Below, piece after piece: positions 45,801-54,329 of a stretch of DNA of 64,000 nucleotides; position 1 is the first letter of the stretch, and the number at the start of each line of letters is the position of its first letter. Origin of the DNA: CAXBGS01 sp963975425 (GTDB lineage: Bacteria > Planctomycetota > Planctomycetia > Pirellulales > Pirellulaceae); the NCBI GenBank assembly GCA_963975425.1, contig CAXBGS010000006.1:248001-312000 (forward strand), given 5' to 3'. The notes under the pieces were generated by a model. It did no database searches, had not been told where the DNA came from, and saw nothing but the letters and a program-made list of their open reading frames with translations. A program made the translations under genes and the position numbers.

Positions 45801-46267
45801 ACTTCCATCGGCTCGGTCTTCCCGCCCTCGCTCCACATACCGTACATGAGGATTTGTCCCATGATCGACGAGATTGGAGCGAGCGTCGGCTTGACGCCAT
45901 CGGGCAGTTGTTCAGAGGCGAGTTGCAGTCGTTCGTTGACGACTTGACGATCGTTGTAGATGTCCGTGTCCCACTCAAACTCGACATAAATCACGGACAG
46001 GCCGATACCGCTACTGCTGCGTACCGCTTCGACACCACTAGCCCCGTTGAAAGCAGTTTCAAGCGGGAAGGTAATGAGCGCCTCGACTTCTTCGGGGGCC
46101 ATCCCGGGAGCCTCGGTGATGACAACAACGCGCGGCCGATTCAAATTCGGAAACACGTCAATTGGCAGCTGATTTGTCTGCCATCCGCCCACGCAGAGCA
46201 TGACGACCGCAATGGCCAGGACGATCAGCCGATTGTTCAGCGAGAAAGAAATGATTCTGTCTAACAT
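42887..46267 (-). CDS. CusA/CzcA-type heavy-metal RND efflux pump
   Basis: The 1,126-residue protein starts with MLDRIISFSLNNRLIVLAIA. It has RND features: LPIDVFPNLNRP, the membrane motif GELVDDAIVDVENI with two Asp for proton flow, GRRVIVLQANVSGRG-like porter segments and EYGGQFQSQQSASRRL. It would export Cu(I)/Ag(I) or Zn/Co with the adaptor and TolC encoded upstream. The last 15 codons (EEMEDGKLRMEEARP) resemble translated repeat DNA. Start 46267 gives the standard N-terminus; the frame from 46330 adds 21 residues. Confidence 0.93.
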   Translation of the reverse strand: MLDRIISFSLNNRLIVLAIAVVMLCVGGWQTNQLPIDVFPNLNRPRVVVITEAPGMAPEEVEALITFPLETAFNGASGVEAVRSSSGIGLSVIYVEFEWDTDIYNDRQVVNERLQLASEQLPDGVKPTLAPISSIMGQILMYGMWSEGGKTEPMEVRTLADWVVRQRLLTIPGVSQVFTMGGGRMQYQVLVDPDALRSFDLTMDDVHTAVTESNLNATGGYLDERGANELLVRGLGRITSLDDLREIAITMRESRPITLGDIARVVEGAQVMRGDSSAFIRDESQNIEGGPAVVLTINKQPGSDTRAVDQAIAEALEELKVSLPEDIRIANVYSQRSFIDRAIENVVEALADGGVLVLVILFLFLLNFRTTFITLTAIPLSIIATSCVFAAFGLSINTMTLGGLAVAIGELVDDAIVDVENIFRRLKENRNSANPRPALKVVYEASIEVRSSVVYGTAIVVLVFIPLFALEGMEGKLFVPLAMGYVVSLVASLGVSLTVTPALSSLLLVGNKVWRFVVPVMAFGISALIVYWVVPRAIHILHLPLGLPGDPLWWSIALTPGIWIVIQALELWLGGEEAEEGRLLEGLKGIAGLAISFSTRMSGPVLGVAAVLVAFAVIAVSQLERDFLPPFNEGAVQVNALLAPGTSLATSNKIGQSVQRRLMEIENVKSIARRTGRAELDEHAEGVNVTELFLEIADDADREETIEEIRHAMEEIPGVVSSTEQPLAHLISHMISGVKAQIGIKLYGDDLDVLRNKAEEMKQRIAGVEGLADVMIEQQTNIPQLRIELNRRALTQNGLRPANVMELVETAMNGQVVSQVLLGQRTFDLMVRLDEPFREDVSKLKRLVVPLPDGGMVPLESVARIYESGGPNMIKREQVRRRIVLQANVSGRGVVDVVGDIKTELADMELEPGYFIEYGGQFQSQQSASRRLTILSGVALIGMFLVLYTLFGNVNFSLQVLVALPAAFIGAVAALIITDQNLTVAAMVGFISLCGIASRNGILLLNHYIHLVEHEGESWTKEMVKRAGQERMAPVLMTALTSGIGLLPLALAAGEPGKEILYPIATVIVGGLLTSTLAEFFVRPALFWTIGVGAGKQIVRDRAGEEMEDGKLRMEEARPELETVTS

Positions 46268-46342
46268 TGTCGTAGAACGGAAATGATTCCGTTGCCTATT
46301 GAGGGGATTCGTTTGAGGGGCGCGGGTCACGTCCTCCTACGG

Positions 46343-47842
46343 TCAGTGGTTATGTCCAGCGTGCGGGTCAATTGCACCGCCCGATTTATTCTTGAGTGCC
46401 ATCTGCAATTGATGGGCGCCGCTAACCGCAATGAACTGCCCAGGCCACACCTGACCATCGTTGGCAATCGCGACACTCACTGAGTCTCTCGCGATGACCG
46501 CGACAGGAATGCGATCAAAGTGGTCGCCGTTCTCAACAAACAAATACCTTTCCGATCCCTCCTCTGCGACGGCATCCTTCGGGACCACAATCGCGTCTTT
46601 AATTCGCGATATCGGCAGTCGTACGGTGAGTCGTTGCCCTGGCTTGTATTGCCAACTGATGTAACGTTTGTCGCCACTTTGCTCTGCGCGTTCGATTTTG
46701 TTTGCAAGCGACACGAAGAAAGGCAGCGCCCGAGATTTGCGATCGACTTCAGTGCCGATGTAAATCACCCTCAGGCCGTCAACCAAATCGGGACCTTCGC
46801 TTGAGGATTCCATCACCGCTTGCACGTCCGCGCCCGTATCGGCCGCCTTTCGCAACGTCTTGCCGTCACGCTGAAACGCGTGCCCTTCGATCAGAATCTG
46901 ACTGAAATCGGAAAGCTGAGCCAGTTCGTCTCCGGCTGATACCGACTGGCCGCGGCGAGCCTGCAGTTCGGTGACCAAAAACTCAGCGTCAATGTGACGC
47001 GGATGCGCGGGTGGCGCCGGCGGCTGAATCATCGAAGCGTATCGTTCACTCGATGCTTCAGAGAGTCTAGCATTCGCTTGCCCGAGAGATTCGTGATGGA
47101 GAGATTGGTCCTCGTGAAGCGTCGGGGCGTAAACAGTAACCTCACGAACCAACTCCCGCGAACGCTCAATCTTAGTGATCTGTTCTTCGCTCAATCCGTG
47201 TAACAACATCGCCTGACGAGCGGCTCGAACTCCGGCCATTAACTTGTCCCGTTCGTATTCGCGTGCCAGAAGTGTTTTTCCGGCGATCGCGCCTGTGCTA
47301 GCGATCGTGTTGAGACGATCGATCTCTCGCTGCTCGACATCCAGTTCGCCTAGCCTCGTCAGGAAAGCCTCCTGCGTGTTGACGAGGTCTTGGTGAGTTA
47401 ATCGCAACGTGAATAGCGGCGCTCCGCTCTTCACTAGTTCGCCTCGCGATATCAGGATTGAGTTAAGCACGCCCGTCAGTGGTGACGTCACCGCGACGTG
47501 AGTTCGCCCTGGCCACTCGGTAATGACGCCAGGGACTTCGACATACTGTGTGTACTCACCGACTAAAAGCGGCAGAGTACGAAGCCCCATATTCGCTCGG
47601 GCCTGTTTGGTCAGTTCGATTGACTCACTCTCGGAGTGTCCAGCGTGATCGTGACCGGCGTGAGCGCTATGATCATGTCCCTCATGGTCGTCCTCGGTCT
47701 CGACAGCTGGCGCATCGACGACACCGAACCGAGACGGCAGATCCGTAAATGCAAAAGCACCAATGACGATCGTCAACAAGATTGCGATAACAGTGATCGA
47801 AGCAGCGCGCAGGCGCGCAAGCCATTCTTTTAGCGCAGGCAT
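46343..47842 (-). CDS. CusB-like RND membrane-fusion adaptor
   Basis: The 499-residue protein has an N-terminal helix (ASITVIAILLTIVIGAFAF). A His-rich segment (DDHEGHDHSAHAGHDHAGH) may bind metal. The barrel-sandwich (PGVITEWPGRTHVAVTSPLT), a long helical hairpin and the beta-barrel (QYKPGQRLTVRLPISR) follow. It ends DPHAGHNH. It links the pump encoded next (75 bases downstream) to the TolC lipoprotein. ATG 47842 is preferred over 47920 because it begins the signal helix. Confidence 0.92.
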   Translation of the reverse strand: MPALKEWLARLRAASITVIAILLTIVIGAFAFTDLPSRFGVVDAPAVETEDDHEGHDHSAHAGHDHAGHSESESIELTKQARANMGLRTLPLLVGEYTQYVEVPGVITEWPGRTHVAVTSPLTGVLNSILISRGELVKSGAPLFTLRLTHQDLVNTQEAFLTRLGELDVEQREIDRLNTIASTGAIAGKTLLAREYERDKLMAGVRAARQAMLLHGLSEEQITKIERSRELVREVTVYAPTLHEDQSLHHESLGQANARLSEASSERYASMIQPPAPPAHPRHIDAEFLVTELQARRGQSVSAGDELAQLSDFSQILIEGHAFQRDGKTLRKAADTGADVQAVMESSSEGPDLVDGLRVIYIGTEVDRKSRALPFFVSLANKIERAEQSGDKRYISWQYKPGQRLTVRLPISRIKDAIVVPKDAVAEEGSERYLFVENGDHFDRIPVAVIARDSVSVAIANDGQVWPGQFIAVSGAHQLQMALKNKSGGAIDPHAGHNH

Positions 47843-47976
47843 GAGTGTAATTCCGTGAATGCAACACATGGCGTATTTATCAAACGCCACGCATTTCAAC
47901 GAACGCATGCGTTTCCGCAATCGCGCACGATGGTAAAGGCCAGAGTGATTTGAAAGTTCGCGAGGTTATCGCGTTA

Positions 47977-48510
47977 TCAAATCTGCCAAGAACAGTGCAG
48001 CGCGCACCGAGAAAGAGAATCGTCGATTCCGGACGTGAGCCTGCCGCCATCGGCGAAACTCCTTGCGCCGGGCAACTTCGCTAGCAAGGGACCGGTGTCG
48101 ACGACAACGAAGAGGGCCGGCCCAATATCAATCGAGAACTCAACGTCACTGACGAGAATGAAACTGCACTGGACCGGCGAGCAACAGGGCGAATCGCCAT
48201 GTTTACATGGATCTTTCTCGCAACAATCGCAACCGGTGCCCACCAGGGATTCTGAAGCGACCTGGTGGTCGTCGTCAGTATGGCCGTCGTCGCAGGCGTG
48301 TTCATTGTGACAGGCGTCTTCATCGTGACCGCTATGCTCGTGATGGCAATCGTGATCGTCATCACAAGAGTCCGCAGCCGCAACGTTTGCAACATGCGGA
48401 TGCTCACCATGCACGTGGGAATCACACGCGCAAGCATGATGGAGGCTGCACCCGAATATCGAGTGCAGCAACATCGCTGCGACGGTGACAATCCTGCACA
48501 TGGCGTTCAC
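47977..48510 (-). CDS. Exported Cys/His-rich protein ending in WQI (copy B)
   Basis: The 177-residue protein has a signal peptide (MCRIVTVAAMLLHSIFGC) with LHHACAC. A long His/Asp/Cys stretch follows (CDDDHDCHHEHSGHDED...HNEHACDDGHTDDDH). Then come CDCCEKDPC and CSFILV, and the end is SWQI. The protein at 51855 has the same plan (GCCLHHHH, His/Asp stretch, CKFV, SWQI). Heavy metal binding in the periplasm is likely. Confidence 0.75.
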   Translation of the reverse strand: MNAMCRIVTVAAMLLHSIFGCSLHHACACDSHVHGEHPHVANVAAADSCDDDHDCHHEHSGHDEDACHNEHACDDGHTDDDHQVASESLVGTGCDCCEKDPCKHGDSPCCSPVQCSFILVSDVEFSIDIGPALFVVVDTGPLLAKLPGARSFADGGRLTSGIDDSLSRCALHCSWQI

Positions 48511-48612
48511 GTTCTGAATCCTAGTGTTGATGTGATTTGTTCTTTATCGACGGTCTGATCTTCCTGGTAAAGCAGATTTTGGGCTGGCTACGAAAGCTGT
48601 AGAATCCACCGT

Positions 48613-50058
48613 TCATCGCTGACTCCCCACGAGCAAGCCTTCGATCTCGGCGATCGCTTGTTTCGCCTGAGCGGCACTATCCAAGAGACTCAGCTGCGTG
48701 TTGAACAGCGTTCGTTGAGCGGTTAGCAGTTGCAGATAATCTGTTTCGCCTGCGTTGAAAGCGGTTTGCGACAACTGATATGTTTCTTCCGCATTCGGCA
48801 GGACGTTGCCAGTGATCCGCACATATCGCTGATGGGCGGTTTGGTATCGGCCCAATGCCTCGGCGAGTCTCGACTCGAGACTTAGTTGTGTTCGGTCGAT
48901 TGCGGCCGATGCCGCGGCGATGTTGGCTCGTGCCGTACGGATGTTGCCTTGATTACGGTTGCGAATCGGCAACGGCATGCTGACGCCGATCGTCGCAAAT
49001 GTGTCGTCGGTTGCTGTGTCGACACCCACTCCGATTTGCCCGGTGACATTAGGCGTGACTTGAGCGCAAGCCAACTGCAGCGCCCATCTGGCTCGCTCTA
49101 GTTCCGAACCGGCTTCGGCCACTTCCGGGCTGGCGGTGGTGATCTCTGTGAGCAACTGCTCCCAAGGCGTCTGAGTCAGACCTTCGCCAATCTCACCAAC
49201 CAATGGCCCGGTTGGAATCGACGCAGAACCGGTCGCTGCAGCCAAGACTCGTCGGTTGGCTTCGAGCTGGGTTGCTGCGTTCTCCGCTGCGATGCGAGCC
49301 TGCTCGGCTTCGACTCGCGCTTGTAGTAGCGAAACTTTTGAAACTTCCTGTGCTTCCAACAGTGACTCGATCGACGCGATTGATTTGTTCGTCAGTTCGA
49401 CGATTTGTCCGGTCAACTCGACACGTCGTTGCGCGACCAGCGCCTGAGCAAAAGCGGCACGGACTCGTGTTAACACTCGCAACTCGGCAGCTTTTAGTTG
49501 TGCCTGCTGCTTTTGCATCGCTTGTGCCTGCACCTGTTGTGCGATTCCAAGCCTGTTGGCCGTCACGAACTGCTGCGATACGCTCAGCGAATGCAGGCCG
49601 CTCGAATCTTCATTGCCGACTTCATCCGACTGATATTGCAGCACCGGATTGAATGGCAAGCCGGCTTGAACATACTGGCCGCGGACCGATTCAATCCCCG
49701 ACCTCACCTCGGAAAGCTCCGGATGCGAAACGAGAGCAATAGACTCCGCGTCAGCCAAGCTCATCGACGCGGAGACTGGCATCGCAACATCATCGCCCAA
49801 TGCGAGTGAAGTCGCGGATTCTCCCGGAATCGTGACTTGTTCCGCCTCAGCGATGAGGTCGTCAAAGACGACTTGTGTCACCTCGGGTGAAGGAATCGAG
49901 GGATTCGTCGTAGCGATTGAAGAATCAGTGCCAGAATCACCGGCAATATTCGCAAAACGATCGCCGATTGACTGACATCCGCAGACGGTGCCGAGCAGGG
50001 CCAGCAGCATCGTGCATTGCTGGCAATGATTTCTAAAGCTGGTTTTGTTCGCGCGCAC
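48613..50058 (-). CDS. TolC-family outer-membrane lipoprotein of the efflux cluster
   Basis: The 481-residue protein has a lipoprotein-like signal (MLLALLGTVCGC). It contains two TolC repeats (SLADAESIALVSHPELSEVR; QVTPNVTGQIGVGVDT; LPIRNRNQGNIRTARANI). It would form the outer-membrane channel for the pump. The start is uncertain: GTG 50058 has GGAG 8 bases upstream and gives a basic N-terminus before the signal; the frame is open to 50142. Confidence 0.88.
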   Translation of the reverse strand: MRANKTSFRNHCQQCTMLLALLGTVCGCQSIGDRFANIAGDSGTDSSIATTNPSIPSPEVTQVVFDDLIAEAEQVTIPGESATSLALGDDVAMPVSASMSLADAESIALVSHPELSEVRSGIESVRGQYVQAGLPFNPVLQYQSDEVGNEDSSGLHSLSVSQQFVTANRLGIAQQVQAQAMQKQQAQLKAAELRVLTRVRAAFAQALVAQRRVELTGQIVELTNKSIASIESLLEAQEVSKVSLLQARVEAEQARIAAENAATQLEANRRVLAAATGSASIPTGPLVGEIGEGLTQTPWEQLLTEITTASPEVAEAGSELERARWALQLACAQVTPNVTGQIGVGVDTATDDTFATIGVSMPLPIRNRNQGNIRTARANIAAASAAIDRTQLSLESRLAEALGRYQTAHQRYVRITGNVLPNAEETYQLSQTAFNAGETDYLQLLTAQRTLFNTQLSLLDSAAQAKQAIAEIEGLLVGSQR

Positions 50059-50152
50059 CGCGACTACTCCAAAAAAGTAAACCAGCCCGGAAGGATTAAT
50101 CGGCATCGTATTGTCCGAAGAACAGGAATAATTGGCAGACACCCGATTTGAT

Positions 50153-50902
50153 TCAGATCTTCAACAAATTGGATTCTGCGGACCGAAGCCCACGTGGTGA
50201 CGCCATCGGCACTGTTGGCGGAGGTGGCGCGTCGCCAAGAGGTGCTTCCGACCGCTGGGGCTGCGAGAACGAAGGCAACGAAGGCGGTGCCAGCGGCTGG
50301 CGATCGTTCGGTAAAGGGCTCTCCAATCGGGGCGACACCTGGTCGCGGCCTGGCACATCGCGAAGACCTCGACTATCTCCTTGATAAGGGAGCGGCGATG
50401 GATCGCCGTGAGCGTGTCCATGATCGTGAGTATGACCCGCGTGCGAATCTCCCAAGTCGTGCTGATGTGTGTTGCCGGGTTGTCCGAACTGACCGGCGAA
50501 GTCACGTCCTGGACATCCGCCTGGGACGTAGCATCCTATGCCTCCACCCTGGTCTTGGTCGCAATGTCCTTGGGCATCACAGATCGGAACTCCGTAACGG
50601 TCTCCGTACTCTGAGTAGCCGTAGCTTGAAACCATCGGGCGTTGGTGACGGAAATCGGCATCGCCGTACCCGTGATGGAACGGAGCATGACCATGAAATG
50701 AGTTTGGCACACGGAAATCGTGCCCGTGTGAATGGATCGCACGTCCGTGATGACCATAGAGCGGACCGTAGTTGTTGTGATGCGGAACCGGAACTGCATA
50801 GCCGTAACTGGATGTGCCGTGCCCGTAGGCGTCGTAAACCTGTGCGGAAACGGGACAAGCAATGGCGAGAAGGCAGCATGTCATCAGTAGTCGGATGGGC
50901 AT
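50153..50902 (-). CDS. Exported His/Pro/Tyr-rich protein
   Basis: The 249-residue product has a signal peptide (MPIRLLMTCCLLAIACPVSA). The mature chain is rich in His, Gly and Tyr (YGHGTSSYGY, HHGRAIHSHGHDF, HGHAPFHHGYG). A Cys-containing centre and an HQHDLGDSHAGHTHDHGHAH run follow, then a Pro-rich end. Probable periplasmic metal buffer. It directly precedes the TolC gene. Start 50902 begins the signal; a longer frame reaches 51010. Confidence 0.75.
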   Translation of the reverse strand: MPIRLLMTCCLLAIACPVSAQVYDAYGHGTSSYGYAVPVPHHNNYGPLYGHHGRAIHSHGHDFRVPNSFHGHAPFHHGYGDADFRHQRPMVSSYGYSEYGDRYGVPICDAQGHCDQDQGGGIGCYVPGGCPGRDFAGQFGQPGNTHQHDLGDSHAGHTHDHGHAHGDPSPLPYQGDSRGLRDVPGRDQVSPRLESPLPNDRQPLAPPSLPSFSQPQRSEAPLGDAPPPPTVPMASPRGLRSAESNLLKI

Positions 50903-51006
50903 TGGGAATCTCGGGTTTGTGAATGTGAGAAATTGCATAACAACGACGAACCAGGGAGCGAGGAGACCAACTGACGAGCCTCCTCGTTCCCGTCGTACTA
51001 CTCGAT

Positions 51007-51699
51007 TCAATGCTCGTGTCGCACTTCAAAGCCGCTCTGCTTCAGCCAGCCCATCAGCTTGTCGGCATCATCGTGACTGGCCAAATGGACGTCGCGCCAA
51101 GTTGGTGCACGGAACTTGATGTCTGAGTGACCGTTGTGCTTGTCCACGCGAACGTCACAGCCAAGACGCTTCAGCTGATCGATGAAAGCTGCTTCGTTGG
51201 GCGAACCGTCACCATGCAATTCCTTCCACTGGACCAATCGAAACTCAACTGACTCGTTGCCTTTCGTGTAGGCGAGATCCGTGTGGCCGTGAGAAACATC
51301 GAATCCAGAAGCCGCTAACCACTTCGACCATTGATCGGCAAGTTGGTGGTTTTTCACCTGCATGCTCCTCCAATTGGCAGACCGATAAGTCACATCGATA
51401 TGCCCCGCATGATTGTCTTGTTTCACTTCGCAGCCGAGTTTCTTGACGGTCGCCGCGTGCTGAGCTGCTTTGTTGGCGTCATCGAAGTGCATCGACTTCC
51501 ACGCCGGCAGGTGAAATGCGAGCACTTCGCCGCTGTGGTCATGATCGCCGTGGCTCGCATGATCGTGTCCAGCATGCGAATCACCTTCATGCGAGTGGTT
51601 GTGCTGCTGTGCCCGTGCAGTGCCAGAAGTTGCTACCAATGCGGTGATCGCAGCTAGTGCAAGCAGAGTCCGCGAACGTTTCGATATCGTCCTAGTCAT
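51007..51699 (-). CDS. Exported protein with two tandem W/H metal domains
   Basis: The 230-residue protein has a signal peptide (RTLLALAAITALVATSGTA ending ARA). A His-rich spacer (HNHSHEGDSHAGHDHASHGD) follows. Two copies of a domain follow: FHLPAWKSMHF...KKLGCEVKQDNHAGHIDVTY...QWSKWLAASGF and FRLVQWKELHG...KRLGCDVRVDKHNGHSDIKF...MGWLKQSGFEVRHEH. A single copy makes up the gene at 42475. The conserved WK, GC-V, H-GH-D and GF signatures suggest a metal-binding fold. No named family is recognised. Confidence 0.82.
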   Translation of the reverse strand: MTRTISKRSRTLLALAAITALVATSGTARAQQHNHSHEGDSHAGHDHASHGDHDHSGEVLAFHLPAWKSMHFDDANKAAQHAATVKKLGCEVKQDNHAGHIDVTYRSANWRSMQVKNHQLADQWSKWLAASGFDVSHGHTDLAYTKGNESVEFRLVQWKELHGDGSPNEAAFIDQLKRLGCDVRVDKHNGHSDIKFRAPTWRDVHLASHDDADKLMGWLKQSGFEVRHEH

Positions 51700-51854
51700 T
51701 TGGTTGATCCTTCGATTGTTGGTTTGTTTGACTGTTGGCCTGTGCTTGCGCATTGCACGCGCGCACCGACACTCGGTTTGAAATGAGATCCAATTCCCTG
51801 GAGAGAGACGCAAGTCAATTGACGCGGAACATCGACCGCATCAACGAGGCGTCA

Positions 51855-52298
51855 TTAGATTTGCCAAGACTGCTGCAGCGCGCAGAGCTGGCCGGCAGAA
51901 TAGGAGTTGGGCAAGAGACGGTCGATTCGAGCGATGGCAAGCGATCGTCGAACATCAACCGAAAAGCAGGGTGGCAAAATCGACGCGAAAACTCCGCCAT
52001 CGGCGAGTTCAGCAGATTTCGGTTTCGCGCCGACAAACTTACAACTCCCCTGTTCGCACTGTGGAGTGTGATCGCATGGGGCCGGTGAATCGTTTCCCGA
52101 GTCGACGCTGTCATGAGTGGCGTCCGCACCGTGATGGTGCTCGTGATCATGCTCGTGCGTCTCGAGGCCGCATGCACCATCAGAATGATGGGCACACATG
52201 GCGGAGGCATCGGAGTGATGGTGATGTAGGCAACATCCAAGCACAACGTGCGCACTAAATGCGACGAGCGTCAGGCAATGAATGGTGCGAGTTAACAC
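51855..52298 (-). CDS. Exported Cys/His-rich protein ending in WQI (copy A)
   Basis: The 147-residue product has a signal peptide (LTRTIHCLTLVAFSAHVVLG) followed by CCLHHHHSD. A His/Asp stretch (HEHDHEHHHGAD) and CDHTPQCEQGSCKFV follow, then an ordinary C-terminal part ending SWQI. It is the first gene of the long minus-strand metal cluster and matches the plan of copy B at 47977. Confidence 0.75.
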   Translation of the reverse strand: MLTRTIHCLTLVAFSAHVVLGCCLHHHHSDASAMCAHHSDGACGLETHEHDHEHHHGADATHDSVDSGNDSPAPCDHTPQCEQGSCKFVGAKPKSAELADGGVFASILPPCFSVDVRRSLAIARIDRLLPNSYSAGQLCALQQSWQI

Positions 52299-52746
52299 GA
52301 GACAAAATTCTCCGAAGGTAAGGGCGGTGGATTGTTCGCAGTTCGCGGGACCGAGTCAATCTCAATCGATGACCGCGTTAACGTGAAGCCATAGCACGAA
52401 AATGCTGAGGCTTTCTCACTCTAATGCATGCTCCGTGCCAATTAGCCAAGCAGGATGCGTTGCACGGAAACTCTGAGTGAGAATACCGCGTGAATCCCGA
52501 GTCGAGGGGTGGTTTCCGTGTAATCTCCGAAAAGCAGAGTTTCGAGGTAGCCAAACTTGGAATCTGATCGACTCCACCGCTTCGCTGTCCATTCGACCAC
52601 ACCGCCGTGCTCGTTTTGACGGCGCCGCGGGGACAATTCTGCCGAAAACCCTACAAAAGCTCGTTTGGCACAGCCTATGCGTGTTTCACGGTCAGTTCGT
52701 TTCCACCGCTCAACCGAGACGGTATCTCACTCAAATGGAGTTAACC
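52299..52746. promoter_or_regulatory. Divergent control region of the metal cluster
   Basis: About 450 bases lie between the minus-strand cluster and the plus-strand His-rich gene. An imperfect inverted pair, TTCTCACTC...CCGTGC near 52411-52436 and GCACGGAAACTCTGAGTGAG near 52462-52481, could be a metal-response operator. The second arm matches 26772-26790. No gene is supported here; a 64-codon frame on the minus strand looks random. Confidence 0.5.
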
Positions 52747-53070
52747 ATGCTGAACAAGAAGATGTTTCTACCTGCCGCCGCGCTCGCAGCCGCATTCACG
52801 TTTGCCTTTAGTGGTGAAGCCAAGGCTCAATACGGATATGGCTTGGGATGCGGTTACGGACAAATCGGCCAAGCCTATCGCCCTGCCGTGACTTCGCATT
52901 TCGGGCACGGACAACGCTCCTACCGACCCAGTTACGGTTACCGTCAGCCGGTTTTCCACGACACAACCCATCTTGATTACCACGCGCCGCAAATCATTCG
53001 GCACGGTCGTCACTTCCACGTGCAGCCCGGCCACTACGACGTGCACCGCACCGGCCACTGGCATCACTAA
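52747..53070 (+). CDS. Exported His/Tyr-rich protein
   Basis: The 107-residue protein has a signal peptide (MLNKKMFLPAAALAAAFTFA). The mature chain is YGYGLGCGYG, then SYRPSYGYRQPVF and a His-rich end (HGRHFHVQPGHYDVHRTGHW). GGAG ends 6 bases before the ATG. It is divergent from the metal cluster and probably shares its control region. A metal-binding role is inferred from composition. Confidence 0.75.
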   Translation: MLNKKMFLPAAALAAAFTFAFSGEAKAQYGYGLGCGYGQIGQAYRPAVTSHFGHGQRSYRPSYGYRQPVFHDTTHLDYHAPQIIRHGRHFHVQPGHYDVHRTGHWHH

Positions 53071-53218
53071 ACAGCCGACCGATTAGGTTCATGGCTAACG
53101 TTGATCCGGCGGACAGTTTGTTGGCCGGATCAAAATCTTTCTCGTGAGCATTGGGGCCATCCGCGAGCATCGTATCTGTATGCATGTTTCTGTACGAGAA
53201 TTTCAATCCGACCGAACA

Positions 53219-54235
53219 ATGAAACTCAGCTGCTATTTCAAACATTGCTTCATCGCCTGTCTCACACTTACTGTTTGTGCGACCGGATCGATTGAGTCCT
53301 ACGGACAAAGCCTATCGAATCGCGACCTTCGCAACATCGACGAATTCGCAAATGCATTGATCGGATACACGGAGGAGCTTCACGATGAGTACCATCATCA
53401 TTTTGAACGAGTCCGTCATGCAGAGAAGCTTGATGCCGATGTAACGCATTTGGAGAAAATCGCCAAGGAGCTGCATGAGTTCGCGCACGACGCGCCCAGC
53501 ACCGATGCCACGATGAAGCGTCTGCGCGCCGACGCCAACGAACTGCTGCAACTTTCCTGGCAGATTGAGAGGACAGTTATGCTTGCAGAAAGCTGGGTAC
53601 GAACCAGCGATGAGAGGCGAGGCATTGCTCACATGCGAGACGTCTCCCGGGACGTCGTCCAAACCGTTTTCCGAATTGACGACTATCTACCAGTCGACAC
53701 CGATGTGATTGATGGACAGCTTGCCCGTCTAGAAAACGCTGTCAAAGTTCTACATGACGAATTTCACGAGCATCTGGAAGGCTACGAGGTGTCTCGACAC
53801 CTGGACGAAGACCTGGAAAATCTGGAAAAGTCAATCGAGCACATGCACGACCTCGCCCACAACAAGCACTGGAGCGAGATAGATCTGCTGCATATCGCGC
53901 ATGACACTCGTGATGTCATAGCCGCAACGCAGCACATTGAGGAGTTGTTCATCCGGCAAGCGAGAATTGGTGTGCGAACTTGGGACTTTGTAGGTATCGA
54001 GCATTCGCGTGACGCGATCAGCGACGTGTTGGCGTCCATTCGATTGTTGGAGCACATGATTGAAAAGACGGATCCGCGGGGCCACACGACACTTCATCGT
54101 CACAGAACTTCGGGTATTCACGATCGATACCGTACCTATCGTGTCGACCCACGTCACGACGACCGCCATAACTATGATCCAGAGCGATACCGATACGGAT
54201 ATGATTCGCACCGCGCGCGGTATCCGCGTCATTGA
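53219..54235 (+). CDS. Exported helical His-rich protein with internal repeat
   Basis: The 338-residue protein has a signal peptide (LSCYFKHCFIACLTLTVCAT). The mature chain is highly helical. Two similar units occur: LHDEYHHHFERVRH...LEKIAKELHEFAHD and LHDEFHEHLEGYEVSRH...LEKSIEHMHDLAHN. A Tyr/Arg/His-rich tail follows. Regular His spacing along amphipathic helices suggests a metal-binding bundle. It resembles in plan the protein at 24784. Not a named family to my knowledge. Confidence 0.75.
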   Translation: MKLSCYFKHCFIACLTLTVCATGSIESYGQSLSNRDLRNIDEFANALIGYTEELHDEYHHHFERVRHAEKLDADVTHLEKIAKELHEFAHDAPSTDATMKRLRADANELLQLSWQIERTVMLAESWVRTSDERRGIAHMRDVSRDVVQTVFRIDDYLPVDTDVIDGQLARLENAVKVLHDEFHEHLEGYEVSRHLDEDLENLEKSIEHMHDLAHNKHWSEIDLLHIAHDTRDVIAATQHIEELFIRQARIGVRTWDFVGIEHSRDAISDVLASIRLLEHMIEKTDPRGHTTLHRHRTSGIHDRYRTYRVDPRHDDRHNYDPERYRYGYDSHRARYPRH

Positions 54236-54329
54236 GTGGCCTTAAGCGATCAGTCGAAGCATTGAGCATTCCCAACTGGATAGCGTGTCATGCACACACA
54301 GGCTCCGTCAAAAACAAGCGGCCGCTTGC

